DNA of 64,000 bases from Nocardia jinanensis. GTDB lineage: Bacteria; Actinomycetota; Actinomycetes; Mycobacteriales; Mycobacteriaceae. The translations under genes and the position numbers were made by a program. The notes beneath the pieces are model-generated. The model had not been told where the DNA came from. It saw only the letters and a list, made by a program, of their open reading frames with translations, and did no database searches. Of the stretch, positions 8,168 to 17,874 are shown in pieces. The stretch spans positions 186,001 through 250,000 of the forward strand of contig NZ_BMMH01000004.1 of NCBI RefSeq assembly GCF_014645735.1, in the 5' to 3' direction. Numbering within the stretch: position 1 is the first letter of the stretch; each line of letters opens with the position of its first letter.

Positions 8168-8206
8168 ACCTTAAGCAATCTCGCCGGAGTCGACAACCTA
8201 TTTTCT
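8168..8206 (-). promoter_or_regulatory. Predicted WhiB7-dependent promoter of whiB7
   Basis: On the minus strand a -35 TTGTCG (8196-8191) and a -10 TAAGGT (8173-8168) are separated by exactly 17 bp. An A/T-rich tract (AGAAAATAG) lies just upstream of the -35, the placement bound by the WhiB7 AT-hook in known autoregulated promoters. Transcription would start near 8160 and give a leader of about 560 nt. Confidence 0.65.
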
Positions 8207-8243
8207 ACCTGCGGTTTTGCCGGGTTCGCTGCCGGGGCCGCTC

Positions 8244-10394
8244 TCAGTGGGAGATCGAGCGGCGCCGGGACCGGATGATGGCCAGTACCTCCGCCCCGTA
8301 TTTGCGCATCTTGCTCGCGCCGATACCCAGCGCGGCCAGCGCGGCTTCGTCCTCGGGCAGCTGCTCGGCGATCGCGGTCAGTGTGTTCACACCCAGGATC
8401 CCGCGCGGGTCGACCGCCAGTTCGGCCGCCTTCTCCCGCCGCCAGTCCTGCAGGGCGCCGAGCAGTTCGGTATCCGGTTGTCCCACACAGTTCTTGCACC
8501 GGCGCAGCAGCAGTGCCTCCGAATCGAGCAGCGCGCGACCGCAAATCCGGCACACCGGGCGGTTCGCGTCGGTGGCGGGCCGGACCGGCGTGACTATCCG
8601 GGAGGCGGGGGAGCCGTCGGGTACCAAACCGGTGAGGAACCGGGAGCGCCGCCGGGTCCGGCGATCGCCGTCGCCGCGACTCAGCGCCCACGACAACAAG
8701 AGATGGATCCGGGCGCGGGTCACGCCCACGTACAGCAGCCGGCGCTCCTCCTCGAGTGCCGCCGTATCGGCGACCGAACCGTCACCGTTCAGGGTGTAGG
8801 AGATGGGCAGGGTGCCGTCGCTGAGCCCGACCAGGAACACCGCGTCCCACTCCAGGCCCTTGGCCGCGTGCAGTGAGGCCAGCGTCACACCCTGCACGGT
8901 CGGTGGGTGCCGGGCCTCGGCCCGCGCGGCCAGTTCGCGCAGCAGTGCGGCCGCCGTCAGACCCGGTTCGTGTTCGACGAGCTCCTCGGTCAGCCGGACC
9001 AGCGCCACCAGCGACTCCCATCGCTGGCGGGCCTGCGCACCGGCCGGTGCGGAAGCGGTGAGACCGATCGGAGCCAGGGCCGCCCGCACCAGGCTGATCA
9101 GTTTCTTCCCGGCGGTGGACGCCTCGGGCAGGTCCTCGCGGGCCGTGGTCCTGCGTAGTTCCTGGACAGCCTGGCGTACCTCCGTTCGCTGGAAGAAACC
9201 CTCGCCGCCGCGTACCTGATAGGCGATACCGCGTTCGGTCAGCGCCTGCTCGTAGGCCTCGGATTGCGCGTTGATCCGGTACAGCACCGCGATCTCGGCG
9301 GCCGGTGTGCCCCCGGCGAGCAGATCGTCGATCCGCCGGGCCACATCGGCGGCCTCGGTGGCCGATTCGTCGTATTCGGCGAACTCCGGTTCCGGCCCGT
9401 CCGCCCGCTGCCCCACCAACTTCAGCCGGGTCCCCGCGATCCGGCCCTGTGCCATCCCGATCACCCGGTTGGCGAGATCGACGACCTGCGGCGTGGACCG
9501 GTAGTCGCGCTCCAGCCGCACCACGGTCGCGTCCGGGAACCGGCGGGAGAAGTCCAGCAGCTGCCCGGGTCCGGCGCCGGTGAACGAATAGATGGTCTGG
9601 TTGGCGTCCCCGACGACCGTGAGGTCATCGCGTTCCCCGAGCCAGGCGTCCAGCACCCGCTGCTGCAGCGGGGTGACGTCCTGGTATTCGTCGACGACGA
9701 AACAGCGATAGCGTTCGCGGAACTCGTCGGCGACCGACGGATAGTCCTCGAGCGCGGCGGCGGTATGCAGCAGCAGATCGTCGAAGTCCAGCAGCAGACC
9801 CTCCGGCGTGGTCTTCACCGATTCGTAGGCCGCGTAGACCTCCCCGACCCGAGCGGGGGCGAACGGCGTCTCCCTCCGGTGGGCGTCGGCCGCCGCGGCG
9901 TAGTCCTCGGGCGCCACCAGCGACGATTTGGCCCATTCGATCTCGCCGAGCAGATCCTTCACACTCTCGGTACCGGACGCCAGACCTACCCGGTTCGCGG
10001 CCTGCGCGACCACCGGGAACTTACGGTCCAGCATCCGCCACGGCACCTCGCCGACCACCTGCGGCCAGAAATACCGCAACTGCCGCAGCGCGGCGGCATG
10101 AAAGGTGCGTGCCTGCACGGTCGATGCGGAATCCCCGAGCCCGAGCGCCCGCAGCCGCCCACGCAGTTCCCCGGCCGCCCGCGCGGTGAAGGTGACAGCC
10201 AGCACCTGATCGGCCCGCACCTGCCCCGCCGCCACCAGATGCGCGATGCGATAGGTGATGGTGCGGGTCTTCCCGGTACCGGCGCCGGCGAGCACACAGA
10301 CCGGCCCCCGCGGCGCACGAACAGCGGCGGCCTGCTCCGGGTCCAACTCGGATAGATCGACTGCGCCCACCCCGGCAGTGTATTTCCAGCGCAT
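8244..10394 (-). CDS. uvrD2: ATP-dependent DNA helicase UvrD2
   Basis: A 716-residue superfamily 1A 3'-5' helicase. Walker A GAGTGKT is near residue 38, and the DExx-type box [10 protein letters not shown] and motif [12 protein letters not shown] follow. After the helicase core comes the tetracysteine motif CRIC...CKNC (about residues 611-632), and then an HRDC domain at the C-terminus, the UvrD2 layout (the M. tuberculosis protein is about 700 residues). The ATG at 10394 was chosen because the frame above it overlaps repeat DNA and shows no family similarity. It is transcribed toward whiB7. The upstream region toward mrx1 is filled with repeats. Confidence 0.92.
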   Translation of the reverse strand: MRWKYTAGVGAVDLSELDPEQAAAVRAPRGPVCVLAGAGTGKTRTITYRIAHLVAAGQVRADQVLAVTFTARAAGELRGRLRALGLGDSASTVQARTFHAAALRQLRYFWPQVVGEVPWRMLDRKFPVVAQAANRVGLASGTESVKDLLGEIEWAKSSLVAPEDYAAAADAHRRETPFAPARVGEVYAAYESVKTTPEGLLLDFDDLLLHTAAALEDYPSVADEFRERYRCFVVDEYQDVTPLQQRVLDAWLGERDDLTVVGDANQTIYSFTGAGPGQLLDFSRRFPDATVVRLERDYRSTPQVVDLANRVIGMAQGRIAGTRLKLVGQRADGPEPEFAEYDESATEAADVARRIDDLLAGGTPAAEIAVLYRINAQSEAYEQALTERGIAYQVRGGEGFFQRTEVRQAVQELRRTTAREDLPEASTAGKKLISLVRAALAPIGLTASAPAGAQARQRWESLVALVRLTEELVEHEPGLTAAALLRELAARAEARHPPTVQGVTLASLHAAKGLEWDAVFLVGLSDGTLPISYTLNGDGSVADTAALEEERRLLYVGVTRARIHLLLSWALSRGDGDRRTRRRSRFLTGLVPDGSPASRIVTPVRPATDANRPVCRICGRALLDSEALLLRRCKNCVGQPDTELLGALQDWRREKAAELAVDPRGILGVNTLTAIAEQLPEDEAALAALGIGASKMRKYGAEVLAIIRSRRRSISH

Positions 10395-10580
10395 GGCACA
10401 GGCGTCGCCGGTGCGCCGAGGCCCGCACTTCTGTAGCGAAATGGGGAAGCGGAGCAGCGCCCCGATCACGTGCGCAAGCGGTCGGCCATCCATAGATCGG
10501 CGGCCGACGAGCACATACGGAGTCGCGAGAACCGACGGAGTTGTGGGCCCACCCAGGTGATCGAGGTGCACGTCTGCACT

Positions 10581-10981
10581 CGGCGACTATCGGGCGCTCG
10601 CGGAGTTGGGTGGCTACCCAGGCGGGTCGAGGTGGTCTGCACTTACTTTCTGTCTGTTCCGGATGGTTCGCCTCTGTGGGTGGGCCGGTCCTGGTTTTTG
10701 AGCGTGTGCGATGTGCGGTCGGCGGTTCGTGGGTCGGCGACTATCGGGCGCTCGCGGAGTTGGGCGGCTACCCAGGCGGGTCGAGGTGGTCTGCACTTAC
10801 TTTCTGTCTGTTCCGGGTGGTTCGCCTCTGTGGGTGGGCCGGTCCTGGTTTTTGAGCGTGTGCGATGTGCGGTCGGCGGTTCGTGGGTCGGCGACTATCG
10901 GGCGCTCGCGGAGTTGGGTGGCTACCCAGGCGGGTCGAGGTGGTCTGCACTTACCTTCTGTCTGTTCCGGATGGTCCACCT
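10581..10981. repeat. 154-bp tandem repeat, about 2.6 copies
   Basis: Units start at 10581, 10735 and 10889, exactly 154 bp apart. They are nearly identical over their full length (for example CGGCGACTATCGGGCGCTCG in all three); the last is cut near 10981. The period is not a multiple of three and the unit holds no conserved coding frame, so this is not a protein repeat. It fills most of the 750-bp divergent gap between uvrD2 and mrx1. The flank at 10481-10500 (GTCGGCCATCCATAGATCGG) recurs exactly at 24131-24150, so the array sits inside a larger dispersed element. Confidence 0.9.
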
Positions 10982-10984
10982 CAG

Positions 10985-11107
10985 CAGGCGGGGCCCGCCC
11001 CGGTTCTGGAGCGACGTAGCGAAGGAGCGCAGCGACTGAGCGAAGGAGTGAAGAACCGGGGTTAATAGGGCCCCGCCAGCGGCGCCGAAGGCGCCGCAAA
11101 TAAACAC
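10985..11107. repeat. Dispersed palindromic element, copy A
   Basis: The segment has outer arms GGCGGGGCCC and GGGCCCCGCC, inner arms CCCCGGTTCT and AGAACCGGGG, and a second hairpin GCGGCGCC-GAA-GGCGCCGC (11079-11097) followed by CAAATAAACAC. Copies B (24231-24324) and C (36079-36142) share the same order of parts. It ends 36 bp before the mrx1 start codon, so it may lie within the mrx1 leader. Confidence 0.8.
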
Positions 11108-11143
11108 TGCAATAAACGGGACCGGACGGGTGTTGCTCTCTGC

Positions 11144-11401
11144 GTGACTGATGTGACCGCGGACCTGACCATGTATTCGACCACCTGGTGCGGCTATTGC
11201 CGTCGGTTGAAGACCCAGCTGAAAGAGGCCGGGATCAGCTACGTGGAGGTCGATATCGAACAGGATCCGGCTTCGGCGGAGTTCGTGGGCAGTGTGAACA
11301 ACGGCAACCATGTGGTGCCGACAGTGAAGTTCGCGGACGGGTCGACCGCCACCAATCCGTCCCTGGCCGAGGTGAAGCAGGCGCTGGCGCGCCAGGGCTG
11401 A
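11144..11401 (+). CDS. mrx1: Mycoredoxin / glutaredoxin-like protein
   Basis: An 85-residue thioredoxin-fold reductase. The active site is CGYC (residues about 16-19) after a short first strand (LTMYSTTW). The cis-proline loop reads VVPTV at about residue 58, and GSTATNPS fits the thiol-binding loop. Mycoredoxin-1 reduces mixed disulfides with mycothiol in the cytoplasm. In mycobacteria the gene (Rv3198A) also adjoins uvrD2 and whiB7. The GTG at 11144 was chosen because it gives the family length; no strong Shine-Dalgarno is present. The repeat element ends just upstream. Confidence 0.9.
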   Translation: MTDVTADLTMYSTTWCGYCRRLKTQLKEAGISYVEVDIEQDPASAEFVGSVNNGNHVVPTVKFADGSTATNPSLAEVKQALARQG

Positions 11402-11501
11402 CCCTTCCCGGCCTCATGGGGTCGAGTGGTAGTGGATCTCATTGCTCGCGCGCGCGTGCCTGTCCCGCATTGTGCGGGTACGCATGGCTAGTGTTGACCG
11501 G

Positions 11502-12527
11502 GTGAATCGTCGGCTCATCACGCTCCTGGTCGCCCTGTTCCCGGTTCTGCTGTTCGGTGTGGTGGGCAGTGTGTACACCGTGCCGTTCGTGGCGCTGGGG
11601 CCCGGACCCACCTTCGATACGCTGGGCGAAGTGGACGGCTTGGAGGTCGTGCAGGTGTCGGGCGCGGAGGTCGACCGGACCAACGGTCACCTGAATATGA
11701 CCACAGTCGCGGTGCGGGACGGTCTGACGATCTTCGAGGCGCTCGGTTTCTGGGTGAGCGGCCGGCATGGGATCGTGCCGCGTGCCGAGGTGTACCCGCC
11801 CGGGGTGTCCCGGGAGGAAGTCGACGAGTCGAATGAAGCGGATTTCGCGACATCGGAGAGCAATGCCGAGGTCGCGGCCATGCATCAGCTGAATCTGCCG
11901 ACCGCGGTGCTGGTGCACGAGGTCTCCGCGGACGGCCCCGCCCATGATGTGCTGCGGGCCGATGATCAGATCGTGAGCGTGAACGGTAAGACGGTCGCGA
12001 CCACTCAGGACGTGGTGGCCGAGGTATCGAGCCGGGCTCCCGGGACCGTACTCACCGTGGTGTACCGGCGGGACGGTACCGAGCAGACCGCGAACATCAC
12101 GCTGGGGGCTCGGCCCGACGACAAGGCCAAGGGTTTCTTGGGGCTGACACCCACCGAGTCCGCGGCGCCGCCCGTGCAGATCGATTTCAACCTGGCCGAT
12201 ATCGGCGGCCCGTCGGCCGGGCTGATGTTCAGCCTGGCGCTGGTGGAAAAGTTGAGCCCGGGAGATCTGGACGGCGGTTCCTTCATCGCGGGGACCGGAA
12301 GTATCGACGAGAACGGCAAGGTCGGTGCGATCGGCGGTATCCAGTACAAGATGATGGCGGCCAGGGAGGCGGGGGCGGAGACGTTCCTGGTGCCGGCGGG
12401 TAACTGCAACGAGGCGAGCCAGCGGGTCCCCGACGGGCTGCGACTGGTGCGCGTGGAGACCTTGGCCGGTGCGGTGCAGGCGCTCGAGGATCTGTCGGCG
12501 GGCCAGAGCGCGCCGAACTGTAGCTGA
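11502..12527 (+). CDS. Membrane-anchored PDZ/Lon-like (S16) serine protease
   Basis: A 341-residue secreted or membrane-tethered protease (Rv3194c family). One N-terminal membrane helix (ITLLVALFPVLLFGVVG) is followed by VPFVALGPGPTFDTLGE, a stretch strongly conserved in the family. A PDZ domain spans about residues 140-220. The Lon-type catalytic Ser is in GGPSAGLMF (about residue 240) and the Lys in GGIQYKMMAA (about 283), a Ser-Lys dyad. The GTG at 11502 gives the family N-terminus VNRRLI and lies 7 nt after TAGTGT, which fits a leaderless transcript. An in-frame ATG at 11484 is the alternative. Confidence 0.88.
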   Translation: MNRRLITLLVALFPVLLFGVVGSVYTVPFVALGPGPTFDTLGEVDGLEVVQVSGAEVDRTNGHLNMTTVAVRDGLTIFEALGFWVSGRHGIVPRAEVYPPGVSREEVDESNEADFATSESNAEVAAMHQLNLPTAVLVHEVSADGPAHDVLRADDQIVSVNGKTVATTQDVVAEVSSRAPGTVLTVVYRRDGTEQTANITLGARPDDKAKGFLGLTPTESAAPPVQIDFNLADIGGPSAGLMFSLALVEKLSPGDLDGGSFIAGTGSIDENGKVGAIGGIQYKMMAAREAGAETFLVPAGNCNEASQRVPDGLRLVRVETLAGAVQALEDLSAGQSAPNCS

Positions 12528-12587
12528 GACCCGAACCGGATCCACGCACCGTCTTCTCCGGATGGGCCACCGCCGATGAACACAACC

Positions 12588-13181
12588 CTATTCGCCGGTG
12601 TCCTCGAACGTATGCCGCAGCGCTTCCACCAGGTTCGGTGCGAGGTTGGGGTAGGTGCGTAGATCGAGGTCGGCGTCGGCCTCGTCATCCTCCTCGGGCC
12701 GTAACTGCAGCAGGCACAGGCTGTTTCCCGATCGCAGTACAGCCGCGAACAGCCGGGCTTCGCGCCGTCCCGGGTGTGCGTGGGCGGCGGCCCGGCCGGC
12801 CGCGTCGGCGGCGTCCGCGTCGGCCAGCAACGGGGTGAGTGCCTCGTCGAGATCGTCCTCGGCGTCCGGAGGGAGAACCACGATCTCCTGTACCAGTACA
12901 CAGCCTGCGACCGCGGGGGGCCAGCTGGTGGTGGCGAGGAACTCGTCGAGTGCCATCGATCCGCCGGCCACATGGTCGGGCAGGGGGTCTTGGGCGATCG
13001 GTGTCAGTTCGTCGGTGGCGTCTACCTGATCTATCAGCGCGGGTTCGGCGGCCACCAGGTCCGCGGTTCTGACCAGTGCGAACATCTGCGGTGATCTTTC
13101 CCAGCCCTCGGCGTCCACGAACTCCGCGACCTCGTGGACGGAACGGGCAAGGACGATTTCGGCATGCAGATCGGCGCTCAC
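12588..13181 (-). CDS. PPA1309-family conserved protein
   Basis: A 197-residue acidic cytoplasmic protein of the actinobacterial PPA1309 family, whose function is unknown. Recognisable stretches are GWERSPQMFALVRTADL (about residues 25-41), WPPAVAGCVLVQEIVVLPPDAE (about 85-106) and the C-terminal RTYPNLAPNLVEALRHTF. No catalytic motif is seen. The GTG at 13181 was preferred over upstream ATG codons, which add a Cys/Arg-rich stretch unlike the family. It is convergent with the PDZ protease and divergent from the UPF0182 gene, the same grouping as in mycobacteria. Confidence 0.75.
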   Translation of the reverse strand: MSADLHAEIVLARSVHEVAEFVDAEGWERSPQMFALVRTADLVAAEPALIDQVDATDELTPIAQDPLPDHVAGGSMALDEFLATTSWPPAVAGCVLVQEIVVLPPDAEDDLDEALTPLLADADAADAAGRAAAHAHPGRREARLFAAVLRSGNSLCLLQLRPEEDDEADADLDLRTYPNLAPNLVEALRHTFEDTGE

Positions 13182-13428
13182 CGGACCATCCTCGCATCCG
13201 CCGCGGCGACATCGCATAATAGACACCGCTGGGCGGAGCCCACCCGAAACCAGCGCAAGGCCGGAGCGAATGCGGAGGTACGCCCAACCCCGCGGTCGCG
13301 AACATGTCCGTTTTCCGTAAAGTGGGCGCAGAGGGTCCGTACGGGCCCGACCGCAACATTTCGGACTGCGGCGCAGCGGCCGGTGGCGCTACCGGTCAAC
13401 TCGCCGCCGGACCCTGGAGAGTGGCATC

Positions 13429-16400
13429 GTGGGCATGCGCCCCCCCGCCGGATTACCGTCGCTGTCCCGGCGCAGCCGTCTGCTGCTGGTGGCGGCGGTG
13501 GTGCTGGCCGCACTGCTGTTGGTAGGGCCCCGGCTCATCGATACCTATACGAACTGGCTGTGGTTCGGGGAGGTCGATTTCCGCGGTGTATACCTGACTG
13601 TGCTGCTGACCAGGATCGCGGTTTTCGCGGTGGTCGCGCTCGTGGTCGGGTCGATCGTCTGGCTCGCACTGTTGCTGGCCTACCGCTCCCGTCCCGTGTT
13701 CGTACCGACTTCGGGAGCCGGTGATCCCATCGCCCGGTACCGGACGACGGTGCTGGGCAAGCTGAAGTTGTTCGGGCTCGGTATCCCGGCGTTGCTGGGG
13801 ATCTTGTCCGGGCTGGTCGCCCAGTCGAACTGGGTCACCGTGCAGTTGTTCCTGCACGGGGGCTCCTTCGGCCGCACGGATCCGCAGTTCGGACTCGATG
13901 TGGGCTTCTACGCCTTCGATCTGCCGTTCTACCGGATGGTGCTGAACTGGCTGTTCGTCGCGGTGGTGATCGCGTTCTTCGCGAATCTGGTGACGCACTA
14001 CATCTTCGGCGGGTTGCGGCTGACCGGCCGCGAGGGTGTGCTCACCACCCCGGCACGGGTTCAGTTGGCGGTGCTGGCGGGATTGTTCGTGTTGCTGAAG
14101 GCCGTCGCCTACTGGTTCGACCGGTATCAGCTGCTGATGAGTAATCGGAAGGAACCCACCTTCAACGGTGGTTCGTTCACCGATATCAACGCGGTACTGC
14201 CGGCCAAGCTGATCCTGTTGTCCATCGCGGTCATCTGCGCATTGGCCTTCTTCGCCGGAATCGTCCTGCGTGATCTGCGGGTGCCCGCTATGGCGGCGGC
14301 GCTGCTGGTGCTCTCCTCGGTGCTGGTGGGCGCGGTGTGGCCGCTCATGGTGGAGCAGTTCTCGGTGCGGCCGAACGCGGCGGAGAAGGAGAGCGAGTAC
14401 ATCGAGCGCAATATCGATGCGACCCGCCAGGCCTACGGGATCACCGACGACAAGATCGAATACGTCGATTACAAGGGTGAGAGCAGCAAGAATCCGGTGA
14501 ACGTGCCGGTCGACCACGCCACTATCGCCAACGCCCGGCTACTGGATCCCAACATCTTGTCCCCCACGTTCACCCAGTTGCGGCAGCTGAAGAACTTCTA
14601 CGGTTTCCCCGAAGCGCTCGATATCGACCGGTATTCGCTCAACGGCCAGGTCCAGGACTACATCGTGGCCGCCCGCGAACTGTCCCCGGCCACCCTGAGC
14701 GGTAACCAGACGGACTGGATCAACAAGCACACGGTCTACACGCACGGCAACGGGTTCGTCGCCGCACCCGCCAACCGGGTCAACCGGCCGCAGTCCGAGG
14801 ATCCGAACGCGGCGGGTGGCAGTAGCGATTCGGGTTACCCGATCTTCCTGGTCAGCGATCTGTTCACACCGAAGGACCAGCAGCGGATCAAGGTCGATCA
14901 GCCGCGTGTCTACTACGGCGAGCTGATATCGCAGTCCGATCCCGACTACGCCATCGTCGGTACGAAGGACGGCCAGAACCCCCGCGAGTACGACACCGAC
15001 CAGGCCCGCTTCACCTACGACGGCGCCGGTGGCGTGGCGATCGGGAACTGGTTCAACCGGCTCGCGTTCGCGGCCAAATACGCCGAACGCAACATTTTGT
15101 TCTCCTCGGCGATCAGCGCCGATTCCAAGATTCTCTACAACCGGTCGCCGCGCGACCGGGTGCAGAAGGTCGCACCGTGGCTGACCCCGGACGGCAACGC
15201 CTATCCGGCGGTCGTGGGTGGGCGCATCGTCTGGATCGTGGACGCCTACACCACGCTGGACAACTATCCCTACGCCCAGACGACCTCGCTCGAGGGAGCG
15301 GTCGAGGACAGCGTCGATCAGCGCACCGGCCGGTTGCTGCCGCGTAAAGAGGTCAGCTACATCCGGAACTCGGTCAAGGCCACGGTCGACGCCTACGACG
15401 GCACCGTGAAGTTGTACGAGACCGACTCCAGCGACCCGGTGCTGCAGGCCTGGCGGGGTGTGTTCCCGGACGCGGTGATCCCGCAGGACCAGATCAGCCC
15501 CGAGCTGCGCGAGCACTTCCGCTATCCGGAGGATCTGTTCAAGGTGCAGCGCGAGATGCTGACCAAGTACCACGTGGACGATCCGCGCGAGTTCTTCACC
15601 AACAACGCGTTCTGGTCGGTACCCGCCGACCCGACCGTGGAGGGTGTATCGGCCAGCCAGCCGCCGTACTACGTGCTGCTGGGTGATCCGGAGAAGAACG
15701 GTAAGCCGGTGTTCAATCTGACCAGTGCGATGGTCGGGTACAACCGGCAGTTCCTGTCCTCCTATATATCGGTGCGTTCCGACCCCGACGGCTACGGCAA
15801 GTTCCGCATCCTGCAGTTGCCGACCGATACCCAGACCCAGGGTCCGCAGCAGACACAGAACACGATGACGACAGCGCCACAGGTCTCCCAGGAGAAGACG
15901 CTGCTGTCGAACTCGAACAAGATCAGATACGGCAACCTGCTCACGCTGCCGGTGGCCGACGGCGGCATCTTGTACGTGGAGCCGTTCTACAACGAGCGCA
16001 ATACCGGGCAGAACACGGCGACGTTCCCGCAGCTGCTGCGGGTGCTGGTGAGCTACCGCGATCAGGCCGGCAGCGTGAAGGTCGGTTACGGATCGACCCT
16101 CGCCGACGCGCTGAACCAGGTGTTACCCGGCGCGGGTGCGCTGGCCACGCCGTCCGGCGGTGATCCGGCCACCCGGCCCAGTCCCGGCGCCGCGCCGCCG
16201 CAGCAGTCTCAGGGCGATGAAACCGATGAGCAGAGCTCGTCCACGCCCAATGGGACGGCGCCACCGCCGGTGAGTTCCGGATCGGCTGCCCAGGATGCCG
16301 CGGCGGCGGATCTGAACCGCAAGATCGAGGCGGTGCGCACCGCGATGCGCACCGGCAACTTCGAGGACTTCGGCCGGGCGCTGGATGATCTGGAGACCGC

Positions 16401-16434
16401 CGTGAAGGCCTACCAGGACGCGGGCGGCAGGTAG
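13429..16434 (+). CDS. UPF0182-family large membrane protein (Rv3193c-like)
   Basis: A 1001-residue membrane protein. About seven transmembrane helices lie in the first 330 residues, beginning LLLVAAVVLAALLLVGP. A long extracytoplasmic domain follows (about residues 330-900), with conserved stretches such as NWFNRLAFAAKYAERNILFS. Then comes a low-complexity Pro/Ser/Gln segment (about 895-950) and a short helical end. The function of the family is unknown; the counterpart is Rv3193c. The GTG at 13429 (MGMRPP) matches the family N-terminus and has GGAG upstream. A strong hairpin terminator follows at 16475-16520. Confidence 0.88.
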   Translation: MGMRPPAGLPSLSRRSRLLLVAAVVLAALLLVGPRLIDTYTNWLWFGEVDFRGVYLTVLLTRIAVFAVVALVVGSIVWLALLLAYRSRPVFVPTSGAGDPIARYRTTVLGKLKLFGLGIPALLGILSGLVAQSNWVTVQLFLHGGSFGRTDPQFGLDVGFYAFDLPFYRMVLNWLFVAVVIAFFANLVTHYIFGGLRLTGREGVLTTPARVQLAVLAGLFVLLKAVAYWFDRYQLLMSNRKEPTFNGGSFTDINAVLPAKLILLSIAVICALAFFAGIVLRDLRVPAMAAALLVLSSVLVGAVWPLMVEQFSVRPNAAEKESEYIERNIDATRQAYGITDDKIEYVDYKGESSKNPVNVPVDHATIANARLLDPNILSPTFTQLRQLKNFYGFPEALDIDRYSLNGQVQDYIVAARELSPATLSGNQTDWINKHTVYTHGNGFVAAPANRVNRPQSEDPNAAGGSSDSGYPIFLVSDLFTPKDQQRIKVDQPRVYYGELISQSDPDYAIVGTKDGQNPREYDTDQARFTYDGAGGVAIGNWFNRLAFAAKYAERNILFSSAISADSKILYNRSPRDRVQKVAPWLTPDGNAYPAVVGGRIVWIVDAYTTLDNYPYAQTTSLEGAVEDSVDQRTGRLLPRKEVSYIRNSVKATVDAYDGTVKLYETDSSDPVLQAWRGVFPDAVIPQDQISPELREHFRYPEDLFKVQREMLTKYHVDDPREFFTNNAFWSVPADPTVEGVSASQPPYYVLLGDPEKNGKPVFNLTSAMVGYNRQFLSSYISVRSDPDGYGKFRILQLPTDTQTQGPQQTQNTMTTAPQVSQEKTLLSNSNKIRYGNLLTLPVADGGILYVEPFYNERNTGQNTATFPQLLRVLVSYRDQAGSVKVGYGSTLADALNQVLPGAGALATPSGGDPATRPSPGAAPPQQSQGDETDEQSSSTPNGTAPPPVSSGSAAQDAAAADLNRKIEAVRTAMRTGNFEDFGRALDDLETAVKAYQDAGGR

Positions 16435-16474
16435 ACCGGACAGCCCGGCGCGGTCACCTGGCCGACGGGGAAGT

Positions 16475-16520
16475 ATCGAAGAGGCGCTGCCATCCATCCG
16501 GATGGCAGCGCCTCTTCGAT
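16475..16520 (+). terminator. Hairpin terminator after the UPF0182 gene
   Basis: A perfect 20-bp inverted repeat (16475-16494 and 16501-16520) has a 6-nt loop. The inner 16 bases of each arm are identical to those of the hairpin at 16826-16861, which is unusual for two separate terminators. Confidence 0.75.
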
Positions 16521-16702
16521 ATGTGGGGCAGTACGTGCCTGCCGCGGGCGACGTCGGGGGTGGGGGTCTCGTCGGACGATTTCGCCCGGTGGCAGCGGCG
16601 GATGCCGGGACCCGCGCAGGGCCCCGACTCGTCGCGGAGGTGGCGGAACTGGTCAGCACGCTGATCGGTTCGGGCGACGAGGGTCGACGCCGGTGCGTCG
16701 AA

Positions 16703-16780
16703 ACAGCGCTCATCTGGTGCCGGACCGCACAGCGCTCATCTGGTGCCGGACCGCACAGCACTCATCTGGTGCCGGACCCA
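16703..16780. repeat. 26-bp direct repeat, three copies
   Basis: Three head-to-tail units of ACAGCGCTCATCTGGTGCCG plus GACCGC start at 16703, 16729 and 16755; the third has one internal change and a changed end. They lie between the two twin hairpins in a stretch (16435-16906) with no credible gene. Confidence 0.9.
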
Positions 16781-16825
16781 TTGGCCGGGTCAGCGAGCTG
16801 TCGGCGCGGTGGCCCGGGATACGAA

Positions 16826-16861
16826 AGAGGCGCTGCCATCCGGGTGGATGGCAGCGCCTCT
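16826..16861 (-). terminator. Hairpin terminator after the Rpf-like gene
   Basis: A perfect 16-bp stem (16826-16841 and 16846-16861) with a GGGT loop lies 46 bp beyond the stop of the minus-strand Rpf-like gene. It shares its arm sequence with the hairpin at 16475-16520. Confidence 0.7.
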
Positions 16862-16906
16862 CGTTACGCACCGGGTACCGGCGCGCTCAGTGCGCGCCGG
16901 TAGGGG

Positions 16907-17470
<564 letters not shown>

Positions 17471-17534
17471 CGGAAAACTCCAGGTCATATCCGGAATTAC
17501 CCCTTACCCAAGCGCCTCTGTAACGACACGGATA

Positions 17535-17550
17535 TGTGACAGGCATCACT
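17535..17550. promoter_or_regulatory. CRP-like binding site upstream of the Rpf-like gene
   Basis: TGTGA-CAGGCA-TCACT matches the TGTGA-N6-TCACA consensus of CRP/GlxR regulators except for the last base. It lies about 290 bp upstream of the Rpf-like start. The CRP of M. tuberculosis (Rv3676) is known to control rpfA. Confidence 0.5.
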
Positions 17551-17796
17551 CGAAAATCGTAATTCGTGTCACGCATATAGCGTTCGAGATACGAGGCAAT
17601 CGCTCCGTTAACATTTCGATGTCGTCTGGCCGGAGGTATCCGCGTCGATATGAAGTGCCGGGAGATCGACGGGTGTCGATGGGACCGGAGATGGTTCGCG
17701 AGGCGAAGGTGTCCCCTTTTTCGCGCCGAAGAATGCATCGATGAGCTGGTGATTTGGTAGTAATCCGAAGCCGTGTGTAATGTTGTGTTCACCCAA

Positions 17797-17870
17797 CGCG
17801 GGGTGGAGCAGCTCGGTAGCTCGCTGGGCTCATAACCCAGAGGTCGCAGGTTCAAATCCTGTCCCCGCTA
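17797..17870 (+). tRNA. tRNA-fMet(CAT), copy 1
   Basis: The cloverleaf is complete: acceptor GCGGGG paired with CCCCGC, an unpaired first base C as in initiators, anticodon loop CTCATAA, and an anticodon stem ending in GGG/CCC, the mark of initiator tRNA. TTCAAAT is the T-loop. The 3' CCA is not encoded (CTG follows). A strong palindromic terminator begins 5 nt downstream. Confidence 0.95.
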
Positions 17871-17874
17871 CTGA

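Noticed and set aside
10581..10981. CRISPR array or protein-repeat gene
   Set aside because: Units are 154 bp, directly adjacent and nearly identical throughout, with no repeat-spacer alternation and no cas genes. The period is not a multiple of three and frames differ between units.
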